64,000 bases of DNA from Polynucleobacter sp. JS-Mosq-20-D10 (GCF_018687755.1 NZ_CP061305.1:1611099-1675098); one strand, 5' to 3'. Positions 45,949 through 54,414 are shown, counted from the stretch's first letter. Notes: a model not told the origin generated them from the sequence alone. Made by a program: numbers and translations.

Positions 45949-45977
45949 AAACCCCCACCATTGCTGATGAGGGTTTA
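45949..45977. terminator. Terminator between the DsbA-family gene and a tRNA remnant
   Basis: A stem made of AAACCC and GGGTTT with an imperfect inner part (CACCAT...ATG). Runs of A on one side and T on the other mean it can act on either strand. It ends the plus-strand DsbA-family gene and also sits behind the minus-strand tRNA remnant. Confidence 0.65.
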
Positions 45978-45983
45978 CTTTTT

Positions 45984-46001
45984 TGGTGGGTCTACCAGGA
46001 C
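45984..46001 (-). repeat. Short tRNA-Ile 3'-end remnant
   Basis: Eighteen bases match the 3' terminal part of the split native tRNA-Ile (54939-54956), including the CCA end, with two mismatches. It lies 6 bp behind a terminator, like the other copies. Confidence 0.6.
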
Positions 46002-46148
46002 ATAAGCCTAGATCTGGCCACTCAATCCATAGCGCGCCTTAATTCAAAAATGATTCTCAATCAACATTTCTGACTTTGGGATAAAGCCTGCACTTGAGAA
46101 TAAAGTCATTTATTCAACACATACTCAAATCAACATCTAAAATATCTA

Positions 46149-46715
46149 ATGAACTTTTTTTATATAAATGCCCTTCTCTTGGCTTTGGTGACTTCCTCGG
46201 CCCAAGCAGCAGAAATTTATATTACCGATCCTGAGCACACCTTTGTTAGCTTTAGCTACAAACATTTAGGTTATTCAATTCAAACTAGTCGTTTTGATAA
46301 GGTGAATGGGACTATTACACTCAATGATCAAATGGATGGCGGTACTATCGATGTTGCAATTGAGACTGGCTCAGTCAGCACAGGCTCCGATACCTTTAAT
46401 AAACTATTGAGAACCGACGGTTACTTTCATTCTGAAAAGTTTCCTATAGCCAAATTCACTTCTGATAAGGTTATCTTTATTAATCAGGCCATTACATCGA
46501 TCTCAGGCGAGCTGACCATCAAGGGTATTACCAAGCCCATCAATATTGAAGTAAGCAACTTTGCTTGTAGTCGTAACTTTATTACTTTGAAATATATGTG
46601 TGGCGCAAATGCAAGCGCAAAGTTAAATCGCTCAGAATTTGATCTAGGAAAATATGTACCATTTGTTGGCGATGAAATAAGCTTAAATATAGTAATTGAG
46701 GCGTCAAAAGAATAG
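46149..46715 (+). CDS. YceI family periplasmic protein
   Basis: A 188-residue lipocalin-like protein with a signal peptide (ending near AQAAE). The YceI pattern is present: YITDPEHTFVSFSYKHLGYS...FDKVNGTITL, and ISGELTIKGITKPI. YceI proteins bind isoprenoid-type lipids in the periplasm. A CRNFITLKYMCG pair of cysteines is seen in the middle. Cargo of the island. Confidence 0.9.
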   Translation: MNFFYINALLLALVTSSAQAAEIYITDPEHTFVSFSYKHLGYSIQTSRFDKVNGTITLNDQMDGGTIDVAIETGSVSTGSDTFNKLLRTDGYFHSEKFPIAKFTSDKVIFINQAITSISGELTIKGITKPINIEVSNFACSRNFITLKYMCGANASAKLNRSEFDLGKYVPFVGDEISLNIVIEASKE

Positions 46716-46809
46716 TCTTAATTACAAACTTATCACCAATAAAGTCCTTAAGTAATACAGTTGAATTCGAGCATCAATCCTAACAGCGCTATATTTCTAG
46801 TAATTCCCT

Positions 46810-47442
46810 ATGTCTATTTTAAAAAATCTCGCAGATAAATCTGAGCTGATTTCCAAAAGAAATATTGCCCATTATGATCAAAACGCTATTTCCTATGATG
46901 AGGGCACAAAAGATCATGATGTCAGTCAAAATATCGATGCCCTATTACGAGCAATCAAGACTAAGCCACCGTTTCATATTCTTGATTTTGGATGTGGTCC
47001 GGGTAGAGACCTGCAAGCTTTTACTAAGCTTGGTCATGTCGCTATTGGGCTTGAAGGTAGCAAACAGGCTGCTCAACTAGCTAAAACGAAGAGCGGTTGC
47101 GAAGTATTCGTTCAGGATTTTTTTAACTTATCTTTACCAGATAATACCTTTGACGGTATTTTTGCCAATGCTTCACTATTTCATATTCCTAATAAGCTAT
47201 TGCCTAAAGTACTGCGTAATTTATGGGCAAGCTTAAAACCCAATGGCATTCTTTTTAGCTCGAATCCCCGTGGTAATAACGAAGAAAGTTGGTACGGAGA
47301 TCGCTTTGGCTCTTATCACAATCTAGAAGGCTGGAGATCTTTTATGACTCATGCACAGTTCACTGAAATTGAACATTACTATAGGCCAAGTGGACTACCC
47401 ATTGAACAGCAGCCATGGTTAGCAAGTGTTTGGAAAAAATAA
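46810..47442 (+). CDS. Class I SAM-dependent methyltransferase
   Basis: A 210-residue Rossmann methyltransferase. Motif I is ILDFGCGPGRDLQAF; motif II region is VFVQDFFNLSLPDNTFDGIFANASLFH. The target is unknown. It follows YceI by 94 bp on the same strand and faces the alpha/beta hydrolase gene across a bidirectional terminator. Relatively AT-rich, like much of the island. Confidence 0.88.
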   Translation: MSILKNLADKSELISKRNIAHYDQNAISYDEGTKDHDVSQNIDALLRAIKTKPPFHILDFGCGPGRDLQAFTKLGHVAIGLEGSKQAAQLAKTKSGCEVFVQDFFNLSLPDNTFDGIFANASLFHIPNKLLPKVLRNLWASLKPNGILFSSNPRGNNEESWYGDRFGSYHNLEGWRSFMTHAQFTEIEHYYRPSGLPIEQQPWLASVWKK

Positions 47443-47526
47443 TCTTTTAATTATTCTTGATGGCCCGAGCGGAATCTACAGGGCATAGGATGGCCAGCCT
47501 ATAGTTTTATCAGAATTGAATTAAAA

Positions 47527-47551
47527 AGTGTGTAGGGATTGCCTACACACT
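47527..47551. terminator. Bidirectional terminator
   Basis: A perfect 10-bp stem (AGTGTGTAGG/CCTACACACT) with a five-base loop. A T run follows on the minus strand and a T-rich stretch on the plus strand. It lies between the convergent methyltransferase and alpha/beta hydrolase genes. Confidence 0.85.
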
Positions 47552-47575
47552 CTTTGTGAGTTTTTAGGTTAATTC

Positions 47576-48619
47576 TTATTTCTCTGGTTTAAATGCGCTA
47601 TCTAAGAACTCCTGCACCCCAGAGAACATCAGCATACGATTTTTTTCCATGATGATCGTATGGGTGCCTTCACTAATTTGCAGCATGATTTTATAAGGCG
47701 CATTCTCTAGCTTTGTAAAATATTCATACATCATGTAGCTAGGCAAGTCGGCATCCCACTCGGCATGAACCAGCATCACTGGAACACGAATATCTTTAGG
47801 CTCATAAACCGGAATGCCTGCAGTCCAAAATTCACGGGCATCCTGAACGGTGCCATTTGGTGCACGAAGTTTTTTAGGGGTTTGAGTCCTTCCCCATGGA
47901 TCAGTATCAAATGTCGCCGCAGCCCATTTCTCAAACCAGCCTTCCGGAATTAAAGTAGCCTTTGCACTCTCAGGCACTCCAGTCAACCAACGCCCTTTGG
48001 CATCAGCAACTGAAGCCACTCGATAAGCGCCTAATGGTCCACCTTTATCTGTTAATGGTGCACCGCCTTGACGTAACCATTGTGGCGCATATAAAACAAG
48101 CTTATTTACTTTTTGATTATTTTCGGCAGTGTACTTACCCATGATGGTGGTACCCCATGACCATCCAAGCAAGTTTATCTTATTGATATTACGTTTTTTA
48201 AGAATGTAATCTACCGCACTAGAGACATCGCTTACCGCAACATTGGTGCGCACTATGGGTGGATTTTGATCCGCAGGTTGATCCATTTCTGGTGGTCGAG
48301 ATGATTTTCCGTAGCCGCGTAAATCGACCAGCCACACGTCATACCCTCTAGCGGCAATGTATTCCATCCAAGATGTGCCGCCTAATGACAAGTCAAAAGC
48401 AGTTTCAGCTGGATAGGTTGAGCCATGCACATACAGTAATGTTTTCTCAGGAGAGAACTTTTTCATTCCTGCTAAATGTTTATTGCGAACATACAGAGAG
48501 ATGCCAGGAGTATCACTCTGAATCATATATTCATTCATCTCGATTTTCCCCGCAGCAAAGGCTTGGGAAAATCCCAAGCAAGCAAGCAAGCCAATAAAGA
48601 GCTTTTTACTGATTTTCAT
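47576..48619 (-). CDS. Exported alpha/beta hydrolase
   Basis: A 347-residue protein with a signal peptide (GLLACLGFSQAFA). Hydrolase motifs are LYVHGSTYPAE, VDLRGYGKSSRP, the nucleophile elbow LLGWSWGTTIMG, and SEGTHTIIME with the catalytic His. The Trp-rich nucleophile motif is unusual, and I cannot name the substrate. Island cargo. Confidence 0.85.
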   Translation of the reverse strand: MKISKKLFIGLLACLGFSQAFAAGKIEMNEYMIQSDTPGISLYVRNKHLAGMKKFSPEKTLLYVHGSTYPAETAFDLSLGGTSWMEYIAARGYDVWLVDLRGYGKSSRPPEMDQPADQNPPIVRTNVAVSDVSSAVDYILKKRNINKINLLGWSWGTTIMGKYTAENNQKVNKLVLYAPQWLRQGGAPLTDKGGPLGAYRVASVADAKGRWLTGVPESAKATLIPEGWFEKWAAATFDTDPWGRTQTPKKLRAPNGTVQDAREFWTAGIPVYEPKDIRVPVMLVHAEWDADLPSYMMYEYFTKLENAPYKIMLQISEGTHTIIMEKNRMLMFSGVQEFLDSAFKPEK

Positions 48620-48693
48620 TTTGTCTCCTAGAATTTTTGTATTAGATCAGAATCCCTACATCATATTACTATCAAGCGCTCTCAAAAAGACAA

Positions 48694-48721
48694 AAACCCC
48701 AGCTATCTCTAACTGGGGTTT
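48694..48721 (-). terminator. Terminator beside the tRNA remnant at 48.73 kb
   Basis: A 9-bp stem (AAACCCCAG/CTGGGGTTT) with flanking A and T runs lies 8 bp beyond the tRNA remnant, as expected for a tRNA terminator. It can also stop transcripts of the MFS gene. Confidence 0.88.
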
Positions 48722-48729
48722 TACCTTAC

Positions 48730-48766
48730 TGGTGAGCCCGCTAGAACTTGAACCTGGGACCAAAGG
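48730..48766 (-). repeat. tRNA-Ile 3'-end remnant
   Basis: 37 bases match the displaced native 3' half at 54939-54975 with four substitutions. They cover the acceptor strand, T-stem and loop and variable region. The anticodon loop is not retained. It ends 19 bp before the stop of the OFA-family transporter. Confidence 0.85.
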
Positions 48767-48785
48767 GCCGTCAAGGAGATAACAA

Positions 48786-50045
48786 TTAGTTAGAGGAACT
48801 CTCAATTAATTTGCGACGCATCGGGCGTAATACAAACCAAGCCAAGATTGCAGCAGCGCCGTTTAGGATGCTCGCTACCCAAAAAACAGATTCCCAACCA
48901 CCAGTAGCTGCAGCTAATACACTTGATAGGGGCACTAACAATGAAGCAGTACCCTTTGCGGTGTAGAGAAGGCCTGCATTACCTGCTGCATATTTTGAGC
49001 CGAATGTGTCTGCGTTAGTAGACGGAAATAAACTATAAATCTCACCCCACGCAAAAAATACGAGTCCAGTCAACAGAACAAACATAACTGGATCTTGACC
49101 AAAATAGTACAGACCCAAGATTCCCAAGCACTCAAATGAAAAACATAAGGTCATAGTTTGTTCGCGGCCAATTTTGTCTGATACCCAGCCAAAGAAAGGA
49201 CGTGTAAGACCGTTTAATACTCGGTCAACAGTCAGGGCAAATGTCAAAGCCGGAAGGGCTAAACCAAGAATGCTTACTGTTACACCGGCAATATTGAAAT
49301 CCTTAGCAATAGGCCCTAATTGAGCGGTAGCCATCAAGCCACCAGCGGCGACCATCACAAACATCGCGTACATGATCCAGAACACTGGCTGCTTAACCAT
49401 TTCCATAGTCGTATAGTCTTTACGAGACTGCGCAATAGCCGACTTAGCTGTAGTAATGGCAGACTTGATCGGCTTAGATAGCATTAGACTTAACAACACG
49501 ACAATTGCACCCTGCCCAATACCGAAATACCAAAAAGCATTTTGATATCCATCGGCGGCAATCATCTTGGCAATTGGAATTACAGTTAATGCAGAACCAG
49601 CTCCAAAGCCAGCAGCAGTCATACCAGCAGCCAAACCCCGGCGATCTGGAAACCATTTGAGAGCATTGCCAACGCAAGTACCATATACAGCTCCAGCACC
49701 AACGCCGCTGACTGCTGCAGCGATATAGAGCATAGTCAAAGTTTCGGCGTGGGCATTCATCATCCACCCTAAGCCACACAAAATACCGCCGAAAAATACC
49801 ACTGGGCGTGGACCGAATTTATCAACTAAATACCCTTCAATTGGAACTAACCAGGTTTCAGTTAAGACAAAAATCGTAAAAGCTATTTGGATCGCAGAGC
49901 GGCCCCAACCAAACTTCTCGTCTATGGGGTTAACAAACAATGTCCAACCGTATTGCAAGTTTGCAATCATGGACATACAAATAATTCCAATTAGTAATTG
50001 GAACCATCGACCCCCAAAAGGCCCTTCTGCAATCTGATCATTCAT
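48786..50045 (-). CDS. OFA-family (oxalate/formate antiporter-like) MFS transporter
   Basis: A 419-residue protein with twelve helices. The family-specific N terminus (GGRWFQLLIGIICMSMIANLQYGWTLFVNPI) and GGILCGLGWMM are clear. I took the ATG at 50045, which has GGAGA nine bases upstream. Substrates of this group include oxalate, formate and other monocarboxylates; not assignable here. The 390 bp upstream hold only a terminator for the next gene. Confidence 0.88.
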   Translation of the reverse strand: MNDQIAEGPFGGRWFQLLIGIICMSMIANLQYGWTLFVNPIDEKFGWGRSAIQIAFTIFVLTETWLVPIEGYLVDKFGPRPVVFFGGILCGLGWMMNAHAETLTMLYIAAAVSGVGAGAVYGTCVGNALKWFPDRRGLAAGMTAAGFGAGSALTVIPIAKMIAADGYQNAFWYFGIGQGAIVVLLSLMLSKPIKSAITTAKSAIAQSRKDYTTMEMVKQPVFWIMYAMFVMVAAGGLMATAQLGPIAKDFNIAGVTVSILGLALPALTFALTVDRVLNGLTRPFFGWVSDKIGREQTMTLCFSFECLGILGLYYFGQDPVMFVLLTGLVFFAWGEIYSLFPSTNADTFGSKYAAGNAGLLYTAKGTASLLVPLSSVLAAATGGWESVFWVASILNGAAAILAWFVLRPMRRKLIESSSN

Positions 50046-50368
50046 AGTGTCTCCATTTTTATTTGAGAAAAATAACTTGTCATTATTCTTACTTAAATAA
50101 TTTTTACATTGACACATATCAAGATTATTTAAAGTATTTGCCTATGTTTTTCCTATGGATGGGCTGTATTTTTATTTAGCTTGTGGAGCTACTGCCATTA
50201 ACAACACCTATCAAAACAATGTCATCAATACCCAGAGATTTTTACCGAATGGTTTAACTTACACAGGTCTTGGAAGATTTTCACTACAGTATGGCCGGGA
50301 TACGGGAATATAAAATTCTTCTAATGGTCACCAGTTCTCGGCGAATGGTGTCGCCATAAAAAACCACA

Positions 50369-50387
50369 GCCACCTCCAAGTGGTGGC
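50369..50387 (-). terminator. Terminator behind the ArsR-like regulator gene
   Basis: A stem GCCACC/GGTGGC extended by partial pairing outside (CCACA/GCGGT side) is followed on the minus strand by six T. It lies about 50 bp beyond the stop of the regulator gene. Confidence 0.85.
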
Positions 50388-50433
50388 GGTATCCGACATA
50401 TCGACTTTAGTTTGTTACCGCAACATCTTTTTT

Positions 50434-50748
50434 CTACTCAGCTTGAATAGGAGCAAAAAATCCCGACAGCTCCTTTAGGGCACTGCTATTTGGATAATAA
50501 ATACCTCTTGGACCGTCTTGTTTTGTAACGATCAAATTGAACGCCCTTAGCCTATCAAGATGAAAGTGTAATGTCCCACCATCTACGCCCAATTTCTCAA
50601 TAATTTCCCTAGGCCTAACGCCATTTTCTCCGGATAGATAAATCATGTTGAGAGCCTCAAGCCGACTCTTTTGGCCTAGGACCCTAAAAATCCTCGCATA
50701 ATTTAAGAGCTGTACATCCCCTATGGATGTACGATTATTTTTTTGCAT
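50434..50748 (-). CDS. ArsR-like winged-helix regulator
   Basis: A 104-residue DNA-binding protein. A winged helix-turn-helix spans residues 15-85 (RIFRVLGQKSRLEALNMIYLSGENGVRPREIIEKLGVDGGTLHFHLDRL). No metal-binding cysteines are present, so the signal is not an ArsR-type metal. It lies 15 bp behind a tiny open reading frame with a strong ribosome site, and may regulate the OFA transporter downstream. Confidence 0.82.
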   Translation of the reverse strand: MQKNNRTSIGDVQLLNYARIFRVLGQKSRLEALNMIYLSGENGVRPREIIEKLGVDGGTLHFHLDRLRAFNLIVTKQDGPRGIYYPNSSALKELSGFFAPIQAE

Positions 50749-50762
50749 TGTCTTGTCTCTAG

Positions 50763-50864
50763 TCAGTAAGATTCGAAGCGAAAATACTTCTTAGAGCGGG
50801 CCACCATATATGCCTCACTATAGGTCTGAAATATGATATTTAAGAAATTCATAATTCTTTTCAT
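50763..50864 (-). CDS. Small protein of 33 residues preceding the ArsR-like gene
   Basis: An ATG at 50864 has a full AGGAGG site at the right distance. It opens a 33-residue peptide, MKRIMNFLNIIFQTYSEAYM..., with an amphipathic first half and a basic aromatic tail (RSKKYFRF). It ends 14 bp before the regulator start. I recognise no family. The strong ribosome site and spacing suggest it is translated, as a small protein or leader peptide. Confidence 0.55.
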   Translation of the reverse strand: MKRIMNFLNIIFQTYSEAYMVARSKKYFRFESY

Positions 50865-51018
50865 AAGCCCGCCTCCTATTTGATGTCATGCTAGAAGGAG
50901 GGATAAGCATTTGATATACAACTTTAGCTCTAGACCATCCCCGCAGCTATTTTCTATCAGCTCATGCTTAGTGAAAGCCCTAACTTAGACGGCAAATAAA
51001 TGGTTATTAAATAGTTTA

Positions 51019-51032
51019 TTGATCTTGGTCAA
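51019..51032 (+). promoter_or_regulatory. FNR-like site upstream of the response regulator gene
   Basis: TTGATCTTGGTCAA matches TTGAT-N4-ATCAA at nine of ten bases, with GTCAA in the second half. It lies 100 bp before the response regulator start, in the divergent region with the 33-residue peptide gene. Confidence 0.45.
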
Positions 51033-51042
51033 CTAATTATCT

Positions 51043-51057
51043 AGTACTAAAGTATTA
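51043..51057 (+). promoter_or_regulatory. Candidate operator shared with 54304-54318
   Basis: AGTACTAAAGTATTA contains the inverted repeat TACT-AA-AGTA and recurs with one change upstream of the secreted-protein gene at 54415. A TATAAA hexamer follows at 51062. A binding site for the adjacent NarL-type regulator is the simplest reading, but this is inference. Confidence 0.4.
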
Positions 51058-51131
51058 CAGATATAAAGTTTATGAATGCAATAATTCTTAGTACAAACAT
51101 AACTACCAAATAGACTTAAGATGAAGTGTCA

Positions 51132-51725
51132 ATGATGTCTGTATCAATACTGATCGTAGATGACCATCCGGTATATAGGGATGCACTTCACCAGTACCTA
51201 ACTCGCAAATTTTTTTCATCGGGTAACCAGGTATATTCCGCGGATTCAATTAAAGAGGGGCTAAAAATAGCTCGCTCAACAAAGTCAAAATGGGTGGTAC
51301 TTTTAGATCTTCTAGTACCAGACTCTGTAACCCAATTTGGCGGAATAAAAGAATTTAGAAATCTTGAAGAGGTAGTGGCTATTGCCGTAATTTCTGGCCT
51401 TGAAAAAGAGAACCTTGAAAACGAATGCATAGACGCTGGTTGCAATATCTTCATACCCAAAAGTAGTGACACCTCGCATATTTATCAAAGTCTATGCAAT
51501 TTGATGGGCTTAAGGCCGAATGAGAGAGAAGAAACCAAACTTACAGGAAGGCAGAAAGAAATCCTCACCCATATTTCCAGAGGAGATTCAAATAAGATGA
51601 TCGCCTATTCCCTGAATATCAGCGAACAGACAGTAAAGGTTCATTTAGGCGAGATCTTTAAAAGGATAAAAGTATTTAATAGGACGCAGGCTGTTATCAA
51701 AGCAAAAGAAAACGGCTGGGTATAG
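51132..51725 (+). CDS. NarL/FixJ-type response regulator
   Basis: A 197-residue two-component regulator. The receiver domain has the acidic pair in IVDDHPVYRDA, the phospho-acceptor D59 in VVLLDLL, and Lys in FIPKSSD. A LuxR-type helix-turn-helix follows (LTGRQKEILTHISRGDSNKMIAYSLNISEQTVKVHL). I took the first ATG; a GTG two codons upstream is also possible. The kinase gene starts 3 bp after it, so they are a cognate pair. Confidence 0.92.
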   Translation: MMSVSILIVDDHPVYRDALHQYLTRKFFSSGNQVYSADSIKEGLKIARSTKSKWVVLLDLLVPDSVTQFGGIKEFRNLEEVVAIAVISGLEKENLENECIDAGCNIFIPKSSDTSHIYQSLCNLMGLRPNEREETKLTGRQKEILTHISRGDSNKMIAYSLNISEQTVKVHLGEIFKRIKVFNRTQAVIKAKENGWV

Positions 51726-51728
51726 CGC

Positions 51729-53486
51729 ATGGGCATCTTCTCTGCGCACGACAATAATGAATTGTTATTAGAAGAAAAGTATAAGTTTCTTGAAATAGCC
51801 TCGCGGACCAATACGGCGGGTACCGTTATAGGACCATTATTTACGGGGATTCTGATTTTTCAGGACACACCTCCGCTCAATCTTGCTGTGTGGCTAATAG
51901 CCATGATCATGTGTGTAATGTTTAGAGCCTACATGATCTTTATTAGAAATAAAGGCCCTAAACTTTCAATTCAGAAAAAGATATTCAACTTAAATCTTGG
52001 TGTCTTATCAGTCACATCATGCTGGGGAGTCGGGTGGCTAATTATTGCCACCACTTTACCGTTTAGCTTGCAATGCATCTATTTATTGATGAGCTCAACA
52101 GCGGTGTTCGTTGGTTTATATGGTTACTCTATTCATCGCTCAACGGTTATGTGCTTTGCTTTGCCGATCTTCAGCTGCCAATTTATCGCATCCATTGTCC
52201 CTCCAGTGATGTTCCCATGGCCTATTCAACTGGGTAACTTCGCATTCTTTCTTTACACCATTAAGATGGCTTCATATTTTTCGAAGTCTTGGATACAAAC
52301 TGTCAGTCTACAAATTCAGAACCAGTCTCTGAATAAGGAGCTTGAATACGAGCGCAATACCGCAATTGAAGCAAATATTGCCAAATCGAAGTTTATTGCC
52401 ACTGCTAGCCACGACTTAAGACAGCCTCTTCATGCTGTCAATATTTACTTAGACTTATTGGAGCCAAACAAACTCAAAGAGCAAGAAAAAATTAATTTTC
52501 TTCAGATTAAAAAAAGCATACAGACCCTAAACTCGATGTTTAATTCTCTGTTGGATTTAAGCAAACTTGATGCAGGCACCTCAAATCAGCTCGATAAGCC
52601 ATTTGAGCTTATCGAGCTAGTTAGCTTCTTATCCAATACCTTTACTCCAATTGCAGGCGGTAAGGGCTTAATGCTCGAGTTTGATTTTATGAATATGCGT
52701 ATAAATGGGGATAGGTTTTTGTTGCAGCAACTGATTGGTAACTTAATATCTAATGCCATTCAATACACTACATCTGGTGACATTCGGGTTCACTTCGCTT
52801 CAAAAAATAATTACTTGCACATCACTATTGAAGATGAGGGCTGTGGAATAGATGCAACCCTATTGGATAAAATTTTTGAAGAATTTTTTAGGGTAGATAG
52901 TACGCGGAACATGCACGATGGACTTGGGCTGGGACTCTCAATAGTCAAAAGACTCTGCAAAATATCCAATACGGATCTTTCCGTGAAATCTACACTTGGA
53001 TCTGGCTCAACTTTTAGCCTCCAGACATCCTTCTCGACTGCTACCCTGCCTGAACACGTTGAAGGATTTAATAATGATTCAACGCAACAGAGCTTTAGAT
53101 CACACGATAATCTGTTGGAAGTTAAAACTATTGCTATTTTTGAAGATGATCACACCATTTTTGAAGCTTATAAACAAGCCTTGACTCAAAATGGATTCAA
53201 AGTTCTTTCCCTTTCTGAGAATAGTCAGACACTAATGAGTCAGCTGGCTAACATCAATAGCATTGATTGTATTTTGAGCGATTACCGTCTTGAAACAACC
53301 ACCGGGGATCTCATTATTCAGCAACTCCGCGATAGTTTTGGCATAGAAATTCCTGCCATCATTATTACTGCCGATACCTCACCTCAACACATTCAATTGT
53401 TTAGAGAATTAAACATTGACATGCTCTATAAGCCAATTGGCTATAGCGAAATTGTTGATGCTATCAAACTACTTATAAAAAAATAA
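51729..53486 (+). CDS. Hybrid sensor histidine kinase with C-terminal receiver
   Basis: A 585-residue protein. Five or six membrane helices fill residues 30-185. A HisKA domain has H228 in TASHDLRQPLHA. The ATPase domain has NLISNAIQYT, EDEGCGID and GLGLGLSIVKRL. A receiver domain at about 465-585 has acidic residues in FEDDHT and acceptor D518 in ILSDYRLE. No periplasmic sensor domain is evident, so the membrane part probably senses. It lies between its regulator and an outer-membrane protein gene. Confidence 0.93.
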   Translation: MGIFSAHDNNELLLEEKYKFLEIASRTNTAGTVIGPLFTGILIFQDTPPLNLAVWLIAMIMCVMFRAYMIFIRNKGPKLSIQKKIFNLNLGVLSVTSCWGVGWLIIATTLPFSLQCIYLLMSSTAVFVGLYGYSIHRSTVMCFALPIFSCQFIASIVPPVMFPWPIQLGNFAFFLYTIKMASYFSKSWIQTVSLQIQNQSLNKELEYERNTAIEANIAKSKFIATASHDLRQPLHAVNIYLDLLEPNKLKEQEKINFLQIKKSIQTLNSMFNSLLDLSKLDAGTSNQLDKPFELIELVSFLSNTFTPIAGGKGLMLEFDFMNMRINGDRFLLQQLIGNLISNAIQYTTSGDIRVHFASKNNYLHITIEDEGCGIDATLLDKIFEEFFRVDSTRNMHDGLGLGLSIVKRLCKISNTDLSVKSTLGSGSTFSLQTSFSTATLPEHVEGFNNDSTQQSFRSHDNLLEVKTIAIFEDDHTIFEAYKQALTQNGFKVLSLSENSQTLMSQLANINSIDCILSDYRLETTTGDLIIQQLRDSFGIEIPAIIITADTSPQHIQLFRELNIDMLYKPIGYSEIVDAIKLLIKK

Positions 53487-53507
53487 CTTCAAATTAAGGA
53501 AAAAGCA

Positions 53508-54212
53508 ATGCCAAGTATTCAATTTCGTCCTATTGCAGCTCTACTGACTTCATTATTTTCATTGAATGCTTATGCTGACTCTTTGCTGAATCCATGGGCA
53601 GGAGTATATGGGCAAGTAGGCATCATTGGCTACGCAAGCTACATTCCGAAAAGCGCAAGTGGAACAACATCTGTTGGTAACTTCACATTTTCTAATACAG
53701 CAACTGCCAACCATGCAAATGGTCTAGTTGCCAATATCGGCGGGGGTTATAACTTCGGAGTTAGCGAAAACTATATTTTAGGAATAGGGGCGGCTTTGTA
53801 TCCAGGTCACTCAAAGACAGTAAGCTCAACATCAGTTACAAATTTACCTAGCGGTGCGGTTGTCAGCCATGGGACATACAATGTTTCTAATATATTTAGC
53901 TTTTCACTGCTCCCAGGCTATGTAATTGATAAAACACATTTAGTCTATGCAAAGATTGGGTATACCGGATCCACACTCAATGCAAACTCTCCTGGTAACT
54001 ACCCCCAACAAACCACCCATGTCAATGGAACTGTTTACGGACTCGGATATAAGCAATTGATTACCGAATCCATCTACTTTTTTGGAGAGGGTAATTTTGC
54101 TGTCAACAGAGAAAAAGCGGTAAGTGTTGTAACGGATAGCGGCGCTACCGTAAAGTCTACGGCTAATGCAACAGGCTACGACTTCATACTTGGTGTCGGC
54201 TATCGCTTTTAA
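53508..54212 (+). CDS. Outer membrane beta-barrel protein
   Basis: A 234-residue protein with a signal peptide (AALLTSLFSLNAYA). Alternating hydrophobic strands rich in Gly and Tyr lead to a C-terminal Phe (FILGVGYRF), typical of outer membrane beta-barrels. It resembles small porin-like/OmpW-like barrels, but I cannot give a specific family. It follows the kinase by 21 bp with GGAAA before the start, so it is probably an output or sensor partner of the two-component system. Confidence 0.85.
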   Translation: MPSIQFRPIAALLTSLFSLNAYADSLLNPWAGVYGQVGIIGYASYIPKSASGTTSVGNFTFSNTATANHANGLVANIGGGYNFGVSENYILGIGAALYPGHSKTVSSTSVTNLPSGAVVSHGTYNVSNIFSFSLLPGYVIDKTHLVYAKIGYTGSTLNANSPGNYPQQTTHVNGTVYGLGYKQLITESIYFFGEGNFAVNREKAVSVVTDSGATVKSTANATGYDFILGVGYRF

Positions 54213-54245
54213 TATCCTCTTATCAGGGTCAACTTAGCTTGCCAG

Positions 54246-54273
54246 CTCTTTGATGGGTATATGGATCAAAGAG
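54246..54273. repeat. Inverted repeat behind the outer membrane protein gene
   Basis: CTCTTTGAT and ATCAAAGAG form a perfect 9-bp inverted repeat with a 10-base spacer, 34 bp after the stop. There is no T run, so it may be a weak terminator or RNA-stabilising hairpin. Confidence 0.5.
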
Positions 54274-54303
54274 TCAATGACCTGATCGCCCCCTGTAAAG
54301 ATT

Positions 54304-54318
54304 AGCACTAAAGTATTA
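54304..54318 (+). promoter_or_regulatory. Candidate operator shared with 51043-51057
   Basis: AGCACTAAAGTATTA differs by one base from the site upstream of the response regulator gene. It lies 97 bp before the start of the small secreted protein gene. Confidence 0.4.
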
Positions 54319-54371
54319 ACTCAAATGGGATGTAGTAGAACCAAAGTTGTATTTCAATTATAAGTGACCAA

Positions 54372-54412
54372 ATCTATTCTCATAGCTATCCAATATAACT
54401 ATGAGAATAGAT
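54372..54412 (+). promoter_or_regulatory. Long perfect hairpin abutting a start codon
   Basis: ATCTATTCTCATAG (54372-54385) and its exact reverse complement (54399-54412) flank a 13-base loop. The second arm ends two bases before the ATG at 54415 and covers where the ribosome site should be. It could be a translational control hairpin in the mRNA or a DNA operator. Confidence 0.6.
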
Positions 54413-54414
54413 TG

